From Serratia sp. Ag1 (GTDB lineage: Bacteria > Pseudomonadota > Gammaproteobacteria > Enterobacterales > Enterobacteriaceae), in the NCBI RefSeq assembly GCF_000743355.1, contig NZ_JQEI01000026.1, positions 1 through 64,000 on the forward strand: 64,000 nucleotides of DNA, read 5' to 3'. Positions 27,169 through 35,985 of this stretch are shown in pieces. Made by a program: the position numbers and the translations under genes. A model generated the notes under the pieces. That model saw only the letters and a program-made list of their open reading frames with translations, had not been told where the DNA came from and made no database searches. Position 1 is the first letter of the stretch; each line of letters opens with the position of its first letter.

Positions 27169-27730
27169 TCGCGTTTGGCGGCGCGATCCTCCCGGCTATC
27201 AACCGGGGGCCACTCTGAACCGTCTGGCCCATAATCTGCAGCCCTATGCCTGCGAGCGGCTGGCGGGCAGCCAACTGCGGCTGACACTGCCGCAGGGGCC
27301 GACCATTGATATCTACGAGCAGGTGCAATCGCTGTTTCTGGCGCATATCGTCACCCACCGTTTTCGCCTGCAGGGCCGCACCCGCTTGGCAGAACCGTTG
27401 GTGCTGAAGGTGATTACCGGCGGTTGGTTACGCCGCAATGGCGTGATTTATCGCACCAAAGCTCACCATCAGGGTGCTCAGCGGCTGCTTGCTTTGTTGC
27501 ACCAATATCCACAAATCGCAGCCACCTTGGAGCAGCTCGATTTCCGCCGCGTCACGTTCACCGTGCAACAGGGGCTCTGGCAGTTGGAGATTGAACATTT
27601 TGCCGCTTCCGAAGTGGTCAGCCGCTTGCCCGCCAGCCGCCGCTATTTGCGGTTGGAGGCCGAACAGCGGCGTTTGCTGCTGAGCTGCTTCCTGATGTTC
27701 AGCCAGTTGATGGAGAAATGCGATGAGTAG
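27143..27730 (+). CDS. Conserved protein of unknown function (possibly DUF3156)
   Basis: I do not firmly recognise this 195-residue protein; the sequence and gene context recall DUF3156 proteins. No membrane segment or signal is seen, and it is rich in Arg and Gln. TTG 27143 is my preferred start because a perfect AGGAGGT lies six bases upstream; ATG 27128 (in frame, weak ribosome site) is the alternative. It overlaps the permease by 26 bases and the dehydrogenase by eight, so all three are translationally coupled, pointing to a joint role in amine use. Confidence 0.65.
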   Translation: MIGLLPSLNRVWRRDPPGYQPGATLNRLAHNLQPYACERLAGSQLRLTLPQGPTIDIYEQVQSLFLAHIVTHRFRLQGRTRLAEPLVLKVITGGWLRRNGVIYRTKAHHQGAQRLLALLHQYPQIAATLEQLDFRRVTFTVQQGLWQLEIEHFAASEVVSRLPASRRYLRLEAEQRRLLLSCFLMFSQLMEKCDE

Positions 27731-28505
27731 AGTGGTGGTGATTACCGGCGGTGGCACCGGCATTGGTGCCGCCTGCGCGCGGTTGCTGGCACAGCAGGGC
27801 GACCGGGTGTTTATCATTGGCCGCCGCCATGCGCCGCTGAACGCGCTGGCGGATGAGATCGGTGCGCAGGCCGTGGTGGGCGACGCCGCCAGCGGCGAAA
27901 GCTGGCAGCAGACGATCTTACCGGCAATTTTAACCCAGGCCGGGCGTATCGACTGCCTGATCGGTTGCGCTGGTGGTATGGGGTTGGGGCGTATTACCGA
28001 AATGAGCGACAGCCAGTGGCAGCAGGCATTGGACAGCAATCTTAACAGCGCCTTTGCCAGTGCGCGCGCTTGTTTGCCGGAACTGGTGAAGCGCGGTGGC
28101 AATTTGTTGTTTGTCGCCTCGATCGCTTCATTGGCCGCCGGGCCAGAGGTTTGTGGCTACGTGACGGCTAAACATGCGTTGATCGGCCTGATGCGTTCTA
28201 TCGCCCGCGATTACGGCCCGCAGGGCGTGCGTGCCAATGCGGTATGCCCAGGTTGGGTGACCACACCAATGGCTGATGAAGAGATGCAGCCGCTGATGGC
28301 GGCACACAACGTAACGCTGGAACAGGCTTACCAGCTGGTCTGCCGCGATGTACCGCTGCGCCGCCCGGCCAGCGCTGAAGAAATTGCGCAGGTGTGCCGG
28401 TTCCTCTGTTCGCCGCAGGCATCGATTATTACCGGCGCGACGCTGGTGGCCGATGGCGGTGCGACGATTGTCGATGTCCCTACCCTAGCTTTTACCTCTT
28501 TGTAA
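27723..28505 (+). CDS. Short-chain dehydrogenase, MoaE-like
   Basis: The 260-residue SDR has the NAD(P)-binding TGGGTGIG (8-15) and the catalytic S133...Y146-V-T-A-K150. CPGWVTTPM follows and DGG ends the fold, all classical. Sitting directly before moaF, it resembles the SDR-type MoaE of the Klebsiella monoamine regulon. It probably oxidises or reduces an intermediate of amine breakdown, but the substrate is not known. Its start lies within the end of the preceding gene. Confidence 0.85.
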   Translation: MSRVVVITGGGTGIGAACARLLAQQGDRVFIIGRRHAPLNALADEIGAQAVVGDAASGESWQQTILPAILTQAGRIDCLIGCAGGMGLGRITEMSDSQWQQALDSNLNSAFASARACLPELVKRGGNLLFVASIASLAAGPEVCGYVTAKHALIGLMRSIARDYGPQGVRANAVCPGWVTTPMADEEMQPLMAAHNVTLEQAYQLVCRDVPLRRPASAEEIAQVCRFLCSPQASIITGATLVADGGATIVDVPTLAFTSL

Positions 28506-28515
28506 GGAGCAACAG

Positions 28516-29301
28516 ATGAGTTCAGAAGCGGTATTTATTCAGGTTGGCGCACTGGCGGAAGGCTTTGCCCCGCACAGCCATACGCTGGAACAGCAGGATT
28601 TGGCCGGTGTTGAGCTGGTTTTCCATTTCTCCGCAGGGGAAACGGTGAACTGCTCTTTCAATGACGACCAAACCCTGCAGTGGGCGGAGCAGCGCGTTGA
28701 TTATCGTGCTACCAGTATCCGCTCGGGGATCCTGTTTATCGATTTTCTCGAACCGCAGCGTGCCAACGGCAGCATCACGTTGGTGTGCGATCGCCAGCAG
28801 GGCAATTTCACCGCAGTGTATGGCCAATTACCTGATGAAACGCAGGTGCGGTTAGACGCTTTCACCCGGGTTGAACAGGGGTTGCCATTGACGGCGGTGG
28901 AGGTGGAACTGCGTTTTGGCCGTTTGGATCGCAGTACCGCGCCGTTGCCGCAGTTGACTAACGAACTGATCGGCATGCGTAATCTGTATACCTACAGCCC
29001 GACCGAACGTTACGAACATATCTATCTGAATGACAATTTCTACGCCTGGCAGTGTTTAGATGGCGTGGAAAAAGGGCTGGCGGATGTTGATCGCTGCCAT
29101 TATGTGAAAGTAGCTGAAAAGCTCTACCTGTTCGTCTGGCGCGAAAAGATCGTGCCGACGCTCGGCGTGGTGATGATCGATCTGCAAAGCATGCGCACCG
29201 ATGGCAAGATCCTTGGCTATCAGGGCAGTGATTTCAACGCGTTGAGCAACTTTGCCGTGGGCGCTCATGCGCAGATCCTGAATATCACTCAGCACCCGTA
29301 A
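28516..29301 (+). CDS. moaF: MoaF family protein
   Basis: The 261-residue protein shows the two halves of MoaF (lipocalin-like N- and C-domains): LVFHFSAGETVNCSF near 34-50, LFIDFL near 80, NELIGMRNLYTYSPTERYEHIYL near 155 and YVKVAEKLYLFVWREKI near 200. In Klebsiella aerogenes moaF lies in the monoamine-induced moaEF operon. The name does not imply molybdenum cofactor synthesis. Its function is unclear; binding of a small aromatic compound is plausible. It closes the permease cluster and is followed by a shared terminator. Confidence 0.85.
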   Translation: MSSEAVFIQVGALAEGFAPHSHTLEQQDLAGVELVFHFSAGETVNCSFNDDQTLQWAEQRVDYRATSIRSGILFIDFLEPQRANGSITLVCDRQQGNFTAVYGQLPDETQVRLDAFTRVEQGLPLTAVEVELRFGRLDRSTAPLPQLTNELIGMRNLYTYSPTERYEHIYLNDNFYAWQCLDGVEKGLADVDRCHYVKVAEKLYLFVWREKIVPTLGVVMIDLQSMRTDGKILGYQGSDFNALSNFAVGAHAQILNITQHP

Positions 29302-29314
29302 CCCGATCGATAAC

Positions 29315-29341
29315 GAGTTGCAGCGCCGTTGGCTGCAGCTC
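29315..29341. terminator. Convergent terminator between moaF and hpaR
   Basis: GAGTTGCAGC (29315-29324) pairs with GCTGCAGCTC (29332-29341), allowing one G-T pair. No strong T-run follows, so it may also be a fragment of the intergenic repeat family, whose arms contain TTGCAGC. Confidence 0.5.
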
Positions 29342-29344
29342 TAG

Positions 29345-29797
29345 TTACTGCTCGTCGGAATCAATCGCTGTGTCGTCTGGTTGTTTATCACCTAACTGAG
29401 TCAATTCCCCCAGCAACCCCATCAGTTGCTCCATCTTCTGGCGCGAAAACGCCGCTTCAATTTCCTGATACCCCTGTTCCACCTGATGGCGTGCCAATTC
29501 ATACAGCTCTTGGCCCTGCTGGGTCAGCGAGACGTACAGCTTGCGCTGATCGTTGACTGGCTTAAGGCGGAAGATCAGTTTGTCCCGCTCCATGCGTGAC
29601 AGAATACCGGTCAGGCTGGGGCGCAGGATACAGGTTGCTGCGGCCAGTTCGTGGAACTCAATCGAACGGTTATTGGCCAACACGCGAATGATACGCCATT
29701 GCTGTTCCGTCAGATTATGGCTTTTCAGGATCGGTCGGAAGAACCCCATAGCGGTTTCACGCGCCTGCAACAGGGCGATGGTGAGCGATTCATGCAT
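29345..29797 (-). CDS. hpaR: 4-hydroxyphenylacetate regulator HpaR (MarR family)
   Basis: The 150-residue MarR-type repressor is close to E. coli HpaR: MHESLTIALLQARE at the start, NLTEQQWRIIRVL, CILRPSLTGILSRMERD (recognition helix and wing) and PVNDQRKLYVSLT. I chose ATG 29797 because it gives this family start; frames reaching 29869 add non-conserved residues. It is divergent from hpaG1 and should repress the meta-cleavage operon until 4-hydroxyphenylacetate or homoprotocatechuate binds. Confidence 0.95.
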   Translation of the reverse strand: MHESLTIALLQARETAMGFFRPILKSHNLTEQQWRIIRVLANNRSIEFHELAAATCILRPSLTGILSRMERDKLIFRLKPVNDQRKLYVSLTQQGQELYELARHQVEQGYQEIEAAFSRQKMEQLMGLLGELTQLGDKQPDDTAIDSDEQ

Positions 29798-30096
29798 GTA
29801 TATGGCCTTTACTTTCAAAACGTTCAGTCTGTTGAAGAGGGGTTTTGTTAACAACTTAATAGTAGCCAACTTTGCAGCACGGGAGGAAGTAAAAGTACCC
29901 GCCGTAATGAAATAAAACCCTGTAAAAAGTTAACGGATTGAATAATAGCAGCAATGTTTTTATTTTGTGAATATTTCGTTATCGCGATCACAAATTAAAT
30001 TAACCGCATTGCGTAAAAGCTGAACAGCGTATAAAAGTAATTATTAACATATTAATGAATAGTGACTGCGCTGTTTTTGCCATCGAAGGAGTTTCT
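29798..30096. promoter_or_regulatory. Divergent hpaR-hpaG1 control region
   Basis: These 299 AT-rich bases hold the palindrome TTGTTAACAA (29845-29854) and a second GTTAAC near 29928, candidate HpaR operators. TCGCGATCACAAA near 29982-29994 resembles a CRP half-site. AAGGAG lies just before hpaG1 ATG 30097. The binding assignments are inferred. Confidence 0.45.
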
Positions 30097-30729
30097 ATGA
30101 AAGGCACCGTATTCTCCGTTGCACTAAATCACCGTAGCCAGCTTGATGCCTGGGATCAGGCGTTTCGCGCGGCCCCGTATCAAACTCCGCCAAAGACGCC
30201 GGTATGGTTTATCAAACCGCGTAATACCCATCTCATCAATGGCGGCAGCATTCCGTTTCCTGCCGGTGAAACCGTGCAAAGTGGCGCGACGCTGGCGGTC
30301 GTGATCGGCAGCACCGCCCGTAAAGTACCGGTTGCGAAGGTGGCTGATTATATCGCCGGTTACGCGCTGGCGAACGACGTTAGCCTGCCGGAAACCAGTT
30401 TTTACCGCCCGGCGATCAAAGCCAAATGCCGCGACGGTTTCTGCCCGCTCGGCGAAGTGGTGCCATTGAGCCATGTCGAGCAATTGCAGATCGTCACCGA
30501 AATCAACGGGGTAGAACAGGATCGCTGGTCAACCGCCGATCTGGTGCGTTCGGTGCCGGAACTGATCGCCGCCATCAGCGACTTCATTACTCTGCAACCG
30601 GGCGACGCGGTGTTGGTGGGTACGCCGCACCAGCGGGTGGAAATCAAACCGGGCGATCAAGTCACGGTGCGTGCCGTAGGCTCACCTTTACCAACCCTGA
30701 CTAACCGCGTGATGCAGGTAGGAGAATAA
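30097..30729 (+). CDS. hpaG1: HPA degradation decarboxylase/isomerase, N-terminal subunit
   Basis: The 210-residue protein matches the N-terminal half of E. coli HpaG (429 residues): MKGTVFSVALNHRSQLDAW, WFIKPRNT, GYALANDVSLPE and FYRPAIKAKCRDGFCP. It belongs to the fumarylacetoacetase fold and contributes the decarboxylation of 5-oxopent-3-ene-1,2,5-tricarboxylate. Here HpaG is encoded as two separate genes; the second begins two bases after this stop. ATG 30097 has AAGGAG upstream and gives the family start. Confidence 0.92.
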   Translation: MKGTVFSVALNHRSQLDAWDQAFRAAPYQTPPKTPVWFIKPRNTHLINGGSIPFPAGETVQSGATLAVVIGSTARKVPVAKVADYIAGYALANDVSLPETSFYRPAIKAKCRDGFCPLGEVVPLSHVEQLQIVTEINGVEQDRWSTADLVRSVPELIAAISDFITLQPGDAVLVGTPHQRVEIKPGDQVTVRAVGSPLPTLTNRVMQVGE

Positions 30730-30731
30730 TC

Positions 30732-31496
30732 ATGAAACACGCTCGTATCCGCCACCAGGGCCAGATTGTTAACGTCACCGTTGATGACCATTTGCAGATT
30801 ACGCTGCCAGACGGCAGCACGCTTGATGAATACGACGTTGAATGGCTGCCGCCCGCGCAGGGCACGGTGTTTGCCCTCGGCCTGAATTACGCCGATCACG
30901 CCAGTGAGCTGGAGTTTAAAGCGCCGGAAGAACCGCTGGTATTCCTCAAAGGGCCAAACACGCTGACCGGTCACCGCCAGGTATCGGTACGCCCGGCGGG
31001 CGTTGATTACATGCACTACGAAGCCGAGCTGGTGGCGGTGATCGGCAAAACCGCGCGCAACGTCAGCCGCGAGCAGGCCATGGAATATGTGGCCGGTTAC
31101 ACCCTGTGTAACGACTACGCGATCCGCGACTATCTGGAAAACTACTACCGGCCCAATCTGCGGGTAAAGAGCCGCGATACGTTGACGCCGATCGGCCCGT
31201 ACATCGTCGATCGTGACGATGTTAACGATCCACACAACCTGACGCTCAGCACCTACGTCAACGGTGAACTGCGCCAGCGCGGTACCACCGCTGACATGAT
31301 CTTTGATATTCCATTCCTGATTGCTTACCTGAGCGAATTCATGACGTTGCACCCGGGCGATATGATCGCCACCGGCACGCCAAAAGGCTTGGCTGATGTG
31401 CAACCAGGTGACGAAGTGGTGGTGGAGATCGAAGGCATTGGCCGTTTGGTCAACCACATTATCAGTGAAAAAGAGTACGAGGAGAGCCTGAGATGA
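30732..31496 (+). CDS. hpaG2: HPA degradation isomerase/decarboxylase, C-terminal subunit
   Basis: The 254-residue protein matches the C-terminal half of E. coli HpaG: GLNYADHASELEFK, YMHYEAELVAVIGK, VAGYTLCNDYAIRDYLENYYRPN-like and GDMIATGTPKG. It carries the metal-dependent fumarylacetoacetase-type active site and isomerises 2-hydroxyhepta-2,4-diene-1,7-dioate. An extra N-terminal 30-40 residues replace the linker of the fused enzyme. It overlaps hpaE by four bases (ATGA). Confidence 0.93.
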   Translation: MKHARIRHQGQIVNVTVDDHLQITLPDGSTLDEYDVEWLPPAQGTVFALGLNYADHASELEFKAPEEPLVFLKGPNTLTGHRQVSVRPAGVDYMHYEAELVAVIGKTARNVSREQAMEYVAGYTLCNDYAIRDYLENYYRPNLRVKSRDTLTPIGPYIVDRDDVNDPHNLTLSTYVNGELRQRGTTADMIFDIPFLIAYLSEFMTLHPGDMIATGTPKGLADVQPGDEVVVEIEGIGRLVNHIISEKEYEESLR

Positions 31497-32947
31497 AAAC
31501 CATCAACCATTGGATCAACGGTAAAAACGTCGCCAGTAAAGAATATTTTACCACCACCAACCCGGCCAACGGTGAAGTGCTGGCGGAAGTGGCTTCCGGC
31601 GGCCAGTTGGAAATCGATCAGGCGGTGGCTGCGGCTAAAGAGGCTTTCCCGAAATGGGCCAATACGCCGATGAAAGAGCGTGCACGCCTGATGCGCCGCC
31701 TGGGTGAACTGATCGACCAGAACGTACCGCAGATTGCCGAGATGGAAACCGCCGATACCGGTTTGCCGATCCATCAGACCAAAAATGTCTTGATCCCGCG
31801 CGCTTCACACAACTTTGAGTTCTTTGCCGAAATCTGCCAGCAGATGAATGGCCGCACCTACCCGGTGGACGACAAAATGCTCAACTACACGCTGATCCAG
31901 CCGGTAGGCGTGTGTGCGCTGGTGTCGCCGTGGAACGTGCCGTTTATGACCGCGACCTGGAAGACCGCGCCTTGTCTGGCATTGGGCAACACCGCAGTGC
32001 TGAAAATGTCCGAATTGTCGCCGCTGACCGCCGACCGTCTGGGGGAACTGGCGTTAGAGGCCGGGATCCCTGCCGGGGTGCTGAATGTGGTGCAGGGCTA
32101 CGGTGCGACCGCAGGGGACGCGCTGGTGCGCCATAAAGACGTGCGGGCGGTGTCATTCACCGGTGGTACCTCGACGGGTCGCCGCATTATTGAAAGCGCC
32201 GGGCTGAAGAAGTTCTCGATGGAACTGGGCGGCAAATCGCCGGTGCTGATCTTTGAAGATGCCGACATTGAGCGTGCGTTGGACGCTGCGCTGTTCACCA
32301 TTTTCTCCATTAACGGTGAACGCTGCACCGCCGGTTCGCGCATTTTTATTCAGCAGAGCATCTACCCGGAATTCGTCAAACGCTTTGCCGAGCGTACCAA
32401 CCGCTTGCGCGTTGGCGATCCGCAAGATCCCACTACTCAGGTGGGGGCGCTGATCAGCCCGCAGCACTGGGACAAAGTTTCTGGCTATATCCGCCTGGGC
32501 ATTGAAGAGGGGGCAACCCTGTTGGCGGGCGGCCCGGACAAACCGGCGGGCCTGAGCCACGGCAACTTCCTGCGCCCGACGGTGCTGGCGGATGTCGACA
32601 ACCGTATGCGCGTCGCGCAGGAGGAGATTTTCGGGCCAGTGGCCTGCCTCCTGCCGTTCAGATCAGAAGAAGACGGCCTGCGCATGGCCAACGATGTGGA
32701 GTATGGCCTGGCATCGTACATCTGGACGCAGGATGTGAGCAAGGTACTGCGTCTGGCCCGCAACATTGAGGCGGGGATGGTGTTCGTCAACACCCAGAAC
32801 GTCCGCGATTTGCGTCAGCCGTTTGGCGGGGTGAAAGCCTCTGGCACCGGGCGCGAAGGGGGCGAGTACAGCTTCGAGGTGTTTGCCGAAATGAAAAACG
32901 TCTGTATCTCCATGGGGGATCACCCGATCCCACGCTGGGGCGTGTAA
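31493..32947 (+). CDS. hpaE: 5-carboxymethyl-2-hydroxymuconate semialdehyde dehydrogenase
   Basis: The 484-residue aldehyde dehydrogenase has the NAD-binding FTGGTSTGR, the general-base FSMELGGKSP and the catalytic Cys in GERCTAGSR (about residue 283). It oxidises the ring-cleavage semialdehyde to the acid. Its length fits HpaE (488 in E. coli). It is followed by a repeat element inside the operon, then hpaD. Confidence 0.96.
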   Translation: MKTINHWINGKNVASKEYFTTTNPANGEVLAEVASGGQLEIDQAVAAAKEAFPKWANTPMKERARLMRRLGELIDQNVPQIAEMETADTGLPIHQTKNVLIPRASHNFEFFAEICQQMNGRTYPVDDKMLNYTLIQPVGVCALVSPWNVPFMTATWKTAPCLALGNTAVLKMSELSPLTADRLGELALEAGIPAGVLNVVQGYGATAGDALVRHKDVRAVSFTGGTSTGRRIIESAGLKKFSMELGGKSPVLIFEDADIERALDAALFTIFSINGERCTAGSRIFIQQSIYPEFVKRFAERTNRLRVGDPQDPTTQVGALISPQHWDKVSGYIRLGIEEGATLLAGGPDKPAGLSHGNFLRPTVLADVDNRMRVAQEEIFGPVACLLPFRSEEDGLRMANDVEYGLASYIWTQDVSKVLRLARNIEAGMVFVNTQNVRDLRQPFGGVKASGTGREGGEYSFEVFAEMKNVCISMGDHPIPRWGV

Positions 32948-32983
32948 CTCGTTCCGCGCCCTTTAGTTTAACCAAGGATTTAT

Positions 32984-33042
32984 ATACCTAATAGATTTCG
33001 AATTGCAGCCGACCACGCTGCAATTTGAAAGATGAAGGGTAT
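32984..33042. repeat. Short copy of the intergenic repeat, inside the hpa operon
   Basis: The 59-base dyad has ATACC and GGTAT ends and an inner perfect stem TTGCAGC (33003-33009)/GCTGCAA (33017-33023). Its right end, TTTGAAAGATGAAGGGTAT, equals that of the element before holC. It stops ten bases before hpaD, whose GGAGG site follows directly. As RNA it would be a stable hairpin between hpaE and hpaD. Confidence 0.7.
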
Positions 33043-33051
33043 GGAGGATAT

Positions 33052-33909
33052 ATGGGTAAGTTAGCATTAGCTGCAAAGATCACACACGTTCCCTCGATGT
33101 ATCTGTCTGAGCTGCCGGGTAAGCACCACGGCTGTCGCCAGGCGGCCATCGACGGCCATAAAGAGATCGGTGCACGCTGCCGTGAACTGGGCGTCGACAC
33201 CATTATCGTATTCGACACCCATTGGCTGGTGAACAGCGCCTACCACATCAACTGCACCTCACATTTCAAAGGGATATATACCAGCAACGAACTGCCACAC
33301 TTCATCCGCGACATGGCCTATGAATATGACGGCAACCCGGAACTGGGCCATCTGATCGCTGATGAAGCCTGCAAGCTCGGGGTGCGCGCCAAGGCACATG
33401 AGATCCCAAGCCTGGAACTGGAATACGGCACGCTGGTGCCGATGCGTTACATGAATAGCGACCGACACTTCAAGGTGGTGTCGATTTCTGCCTTCTGTAC
33501 CGTGCATGATTTTGCCGACAGCCGCCGCATGGGCGAAGCGATCAGAACCGCGATCGAGAAGTACGACGGCACCGTGGCGGTACTGGCCAGCGGCTCGCTG
33601 TCACACCGTTTTATCGACGATCAGCGTGCCGAGCAGGGCATGAACAGCTACACCCGTGAGTTTGACCATCAAATGGATGAGCGCGTGGTGAAGCTGTGGG
33701 CGGAAGGGCGCTTCCCCGAGTTCTGCGAAATGCTGCCGGAGTATGCCAACTACTGCTACGGCGAAGGCAACATGCACGACACCGTGATGCTGCTCGGCCT
33801 GTTGGGCTGGGATCAGTACCACGGCCAGGTGGAGTTTGTCACCCCACTGTTTGCCAGCTCCGGTACCGGGCAGGTGAATGCTGTGTTCCCTCTCCCTGCT
33901 GAAGCCTGA
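33052..33909 (+). CDS. hpaD: 3,4-dihydroxyphenylacetate 2,3-dioxygenase
   Basis: The 285-residue extradiol dioxygenase of the LigB type begins MGKLALAAKITHVPSMYLSE as E. coli HpaD does, with the metal-binding H near position 12, VFDTHW and the LASGSLSHRF block. It opens the ring of homoprotocatechuate, the central step of the pathway. ATG 33052 with GGAGGATAT upstream is preferred over a frame start at 33025 that lies within the repeat. Confidence 0.96.
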   Translation: MGKLALAAKITHVPSMYLSELPGKHHGCRQAAIDGHKEIGARCRELGVDTIIVFDTHWLVNSAYHINCTSHFKGIYTSNELPHFIRDMAYEYDGNPELGHLIADEACKLGVRAKAHEIPSLELEYGTLVPMRYMNSDRHFKVVSISAFCTVHDFADSRRMGEAIRTAIEKYDGTVAVLASGSLSHRFIDDQRAEQGMNSYTREFDHQMDERVVKLWAEGRFPEFCEMLPEYANYCYGEGNMHDTVMLLGLLGWDQYHGQVEFVTPLFASSGTGQVNAVFPLPAEA

Positions 33910-33918
33910 GGTGCCTGA

Positions 33919-34305
33919 ATGCCCCACTTTTATGCTGAATGTACTGACAATATCCGCCAAGAGGCGGATTTGCCCGCGCTGTTTGCCAAGGTGCATCACG
34001 CGCTGGCAGAAACCGGTATTTTCCCGCTGGCGGGCATCCGCAGTCGCGCCATCTGGCTGGATACCTGGCAGATGGCCGATGGCAAGCAGAACTACGCCTT
34101 CGTGCATATGACGCTGAAAATCGGCCATGGCCGCAGCCTGGAAAGCCGCCAACAGGTGGCAGAAATGCTGTTTATCCTGATCAAGGATCATTTTGCTGCG
34201 TTGATGGCCAACCGTTATCTGGCGCTCTCGTTCACCCTGGAAGAGCTGGATCCGGTGCTGAATTACAAGCAGAACAACGTCCACGCGCTGTTTAGTAAAA
34301 ACTGA
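33919..34305 (+). CDS. hpaF: 5-carboxymethyl-2-hydroxymuconate delta-isomerase
   Basis: The 128-residue tautomerase-superfamily enzyme has Pro at position 2 (MPHFYAECTDNIR), the catalytic base of the family. Length and sequence fit E. coli HpaF (126). It converts the dehydrogenase product to 2-oxo-hept-3-ene-dioate for HpaG. It begins nine bases after hpaD. Confidence 0.95.
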   Translation: MPHFYAECTDNIRQEADLPALFAKVHHALAETGIFPLAGIRSRAIWLDTWQMADGKQNYAFVHMTLKIGHGRSLESRQQVAEMLFILIKDHFAALMANRYLALSFTLEELDPVLNYKQNNVHALFSKN

Positions 34306-34324
34306 ATAAGAGGAAGGGCCATCC

Positions 34325-35128
34325 ATGCTGGATAAAGACGTACTGAGCCGAGCCGTGCAGCGCCTGCATCAGGCGGAACAGAACCGGGAACAGATCCGTG
34401 CGCTGTCGCTCGATCACCCGGAGATCACCATCGAAGATGCCTATGCCATCCAGCGCCAATGGGTTGAGCTGAAGATTGCCGAAGGGCGCACCTTGAAAGG
34501 CCACAAGATCGGCCTGACGTCGCGCGCGATGCAGATGAGTTCGCAGATCACCGAGCCAGATTATGGTGCGCTGCTGGACGATATGTTCTTCAACGACGGC
34601 AGCGATATTCCTTTCGATCGCTTTATTGTGCCGCGTGTGGAAGTGGAACTGGCATTTGTGCTGGCGAAACCGCTGCGCGGGCCGAACTGCACGCTGTTTG
34701 ATGTGTACAACGCCACCGACTACGTGATCCCGGCGCTGGAGATCATCGATGCGCGCAGCCACAACGTCGATCCGCAAACCCAGCGGCCACGCAAGGTATT
34801 CGACACCATCTCAGACAATGCTGCCAACGCGGGCGTGGTAATGGGCGGGCGGCCAATCAAGCCGGACGCGCTGGATCTGCGCTGGATCGCGGCGTTGCTG
34901 TATCGCAATGGGGTGATTGAAGAGTCTGGCGTGGCGGCGGCGGTGCTGAATCACCCGGCCAACGGCGTGGCATGGTTAGCGAATAAGCTGTTCCCGCATG
35001 ACGTAGAGCTGGAAGCCGGGCAGATCATCCTCGGGGGATCGTTTACCCGGCCAGTGCCTGCACGGCGTGGCGATACCTTCCATGCAGACTATGGCCCGAT
35101 GGGTTGCATCAGTTGCCGCTTTGTCTGA
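34325..35128 (+). CDS. hpaH: 2-oxo-hept-4-ene-1,7-dioate hydratase
   Basis: The 267-residue hydratase matches HpaH (267 in E. coli) with [27 protein letters not shown] and [25 protein letters not shown] blocks; the acidic metal ligands lie in VEVELAF. It adds water before HpaI aldol cleavage. GGAAGGG lies upstream. A strong hairpin separates it from hpaI. Confidence 0.96.
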   Translation: MLDKDVLSRAVQRLHQAEQNREQIRALSLDHPEITIEDAYAIQRQWVELKIAEGRTLKGHKIGLTSRAMQMSSQITEPDYGALLDDMFFNDGSDIPFDRFIVPRVEVELAFVLAKPLRGPNCTLFDVYNATDYVIPALEIIDARSHNVDPQTQRPRKVFDTISDNAANAGVVMGGRPIKPDALDLRWIAALLYRNGVIEESGVAAAVLNHPANGVAWLANKLFPHDVELEAGQIILGGSFTRPVPARRGDTFHADYGPMGCISCRFV

Positions 35129-35132
35129 TCGC

Positions 35133-35158
35133 CCCCCTCTCCCTGAGAGGAGAGGGGG
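35133..35158 (+). promoter_or_regulatory. Strong intra-operon hairpin before hpaI
   Basis: CCCCCTCTCC (35133-35142) pairs perfectly with GGAGAGGGGG (35149-35158) over a six-base loop. The right arm is purine-rich and lies ten bases before the upstream hpaI start candidate (35168), so pairing could hide a ribosome-binding site or protect the upstream message. There is no T-run, so it is not a standard terminator. Confidence 0.65.
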
Positions 35159-35179
35159 AAATACCTGATGGAGAACACC

Positions 35180-35974
35180 ATGTTAACTAACCAATTTAAA
35201 CAGGCCTTGCAGGAAAAACGCCCGCAGATTGGCCTGTGGCTGGGGCTATGCAGCAGCTATAGCGCCGAACTGCTGGCGGGATCCGGGTTTGACTGGCTGC
35301 TGATCGACGGCGAGCACGCACCAAACAATGTGCAGACGGTGCTGGGCCAATTACAGGCGATAGCGCCCTATCCCAGCCACCCGGTGGTACGCCCGGCCTG
35401 GAACGACGCGGTGTTGATCAAACAACTGCTGGATGTCGGCGCGCAGACCTTGTTGATCCCGATGATCCAGAACGCCGAGCAGGCGCAGGCCGCAGTGCGT
35501 GCTACCCGCTATCCGCCACAGGGTATTCGTGGCGTGGGCAGTGCGCTGGCACGGGCTTCTCGCTGGAACCGGGTGCCCAACTATCTGCAACAGGCCGACA
35601 GCCAGATGTGCGTGCTGGTGCAGATCGAAACCCGCGAAGCGGTGAGCCATCTGGACGCCATTTTACAGGTGGAAGGCGTAGACGGGGTGTTTATCGGCCC
35701 GGCGGATCTGAGTGCGGATATGGGCTTTGCGGGCAACCCGCAGCACCCGGAAGTGCAACGCACCATTGATGACGCCATCGCACGCATCAGCGCTGCTGGC
35801 AAAGCCCCCGGCATCCTGACGGCGCAGTTGGAACTGGCGCAGCATTATCTGGAGTCCGGTGCGCTGTTTGTCGCCGTTGGGGTGGATACCACTCTGCTGG
35901 CGCGGGCGGCTGAATCCTTGGCAGGCCAATTCAAGCGGGGCAAACCGGCTATGCAGCCCCCGGGCGTTTACTAA
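35180..35974 (+). CDS. hpaI: 4-hydroxy-2-oxoheptane-dioate aldolase
   Basis: The 264-residue class II aldolase has the HpaI/HpcH signature [27 protein letters not shown] and the metal-binding [10 protein letters not shown]. It splits the last intermediate into pyruvate and succinate semialdehyde. ATG 35180 (with GGAG six bases upstream) and ATG 35168 are both possible; the first gives a length closer to E. coli HpaI (262). Confidence 0.94.
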   Translation: MLTNQFKQALQEKRPQIGLWLGLCSSYSAELLAGSGFDWLLIDGEHAPNNVQTVLGQLQAIAPYPSHPVVRPAWNDAVLIKQLLDVGAQTLLIPMIQNAEQAQAAVRATRYPPQGIRGVGSALARASRWNRVPNYLQQADSQMCVLVQIETREAVSHLDAILQVEGVDGVFIGPADLSADMGFAGNPQHPEVQRTIDDAIARISAAGKAPGILTAQLELAQHYLESGALFVAVGVDTTLLARAAESLAGQFKRGKPAMQPPGVY

Positions 35975-35985
35975 TCGGAGTCATT

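Noticed and set aside
30657..31457. Long minus-strand frame opposite hpaG2
   Set aside because: Antisense shadow of a well-supported gene in an operon read the other way.
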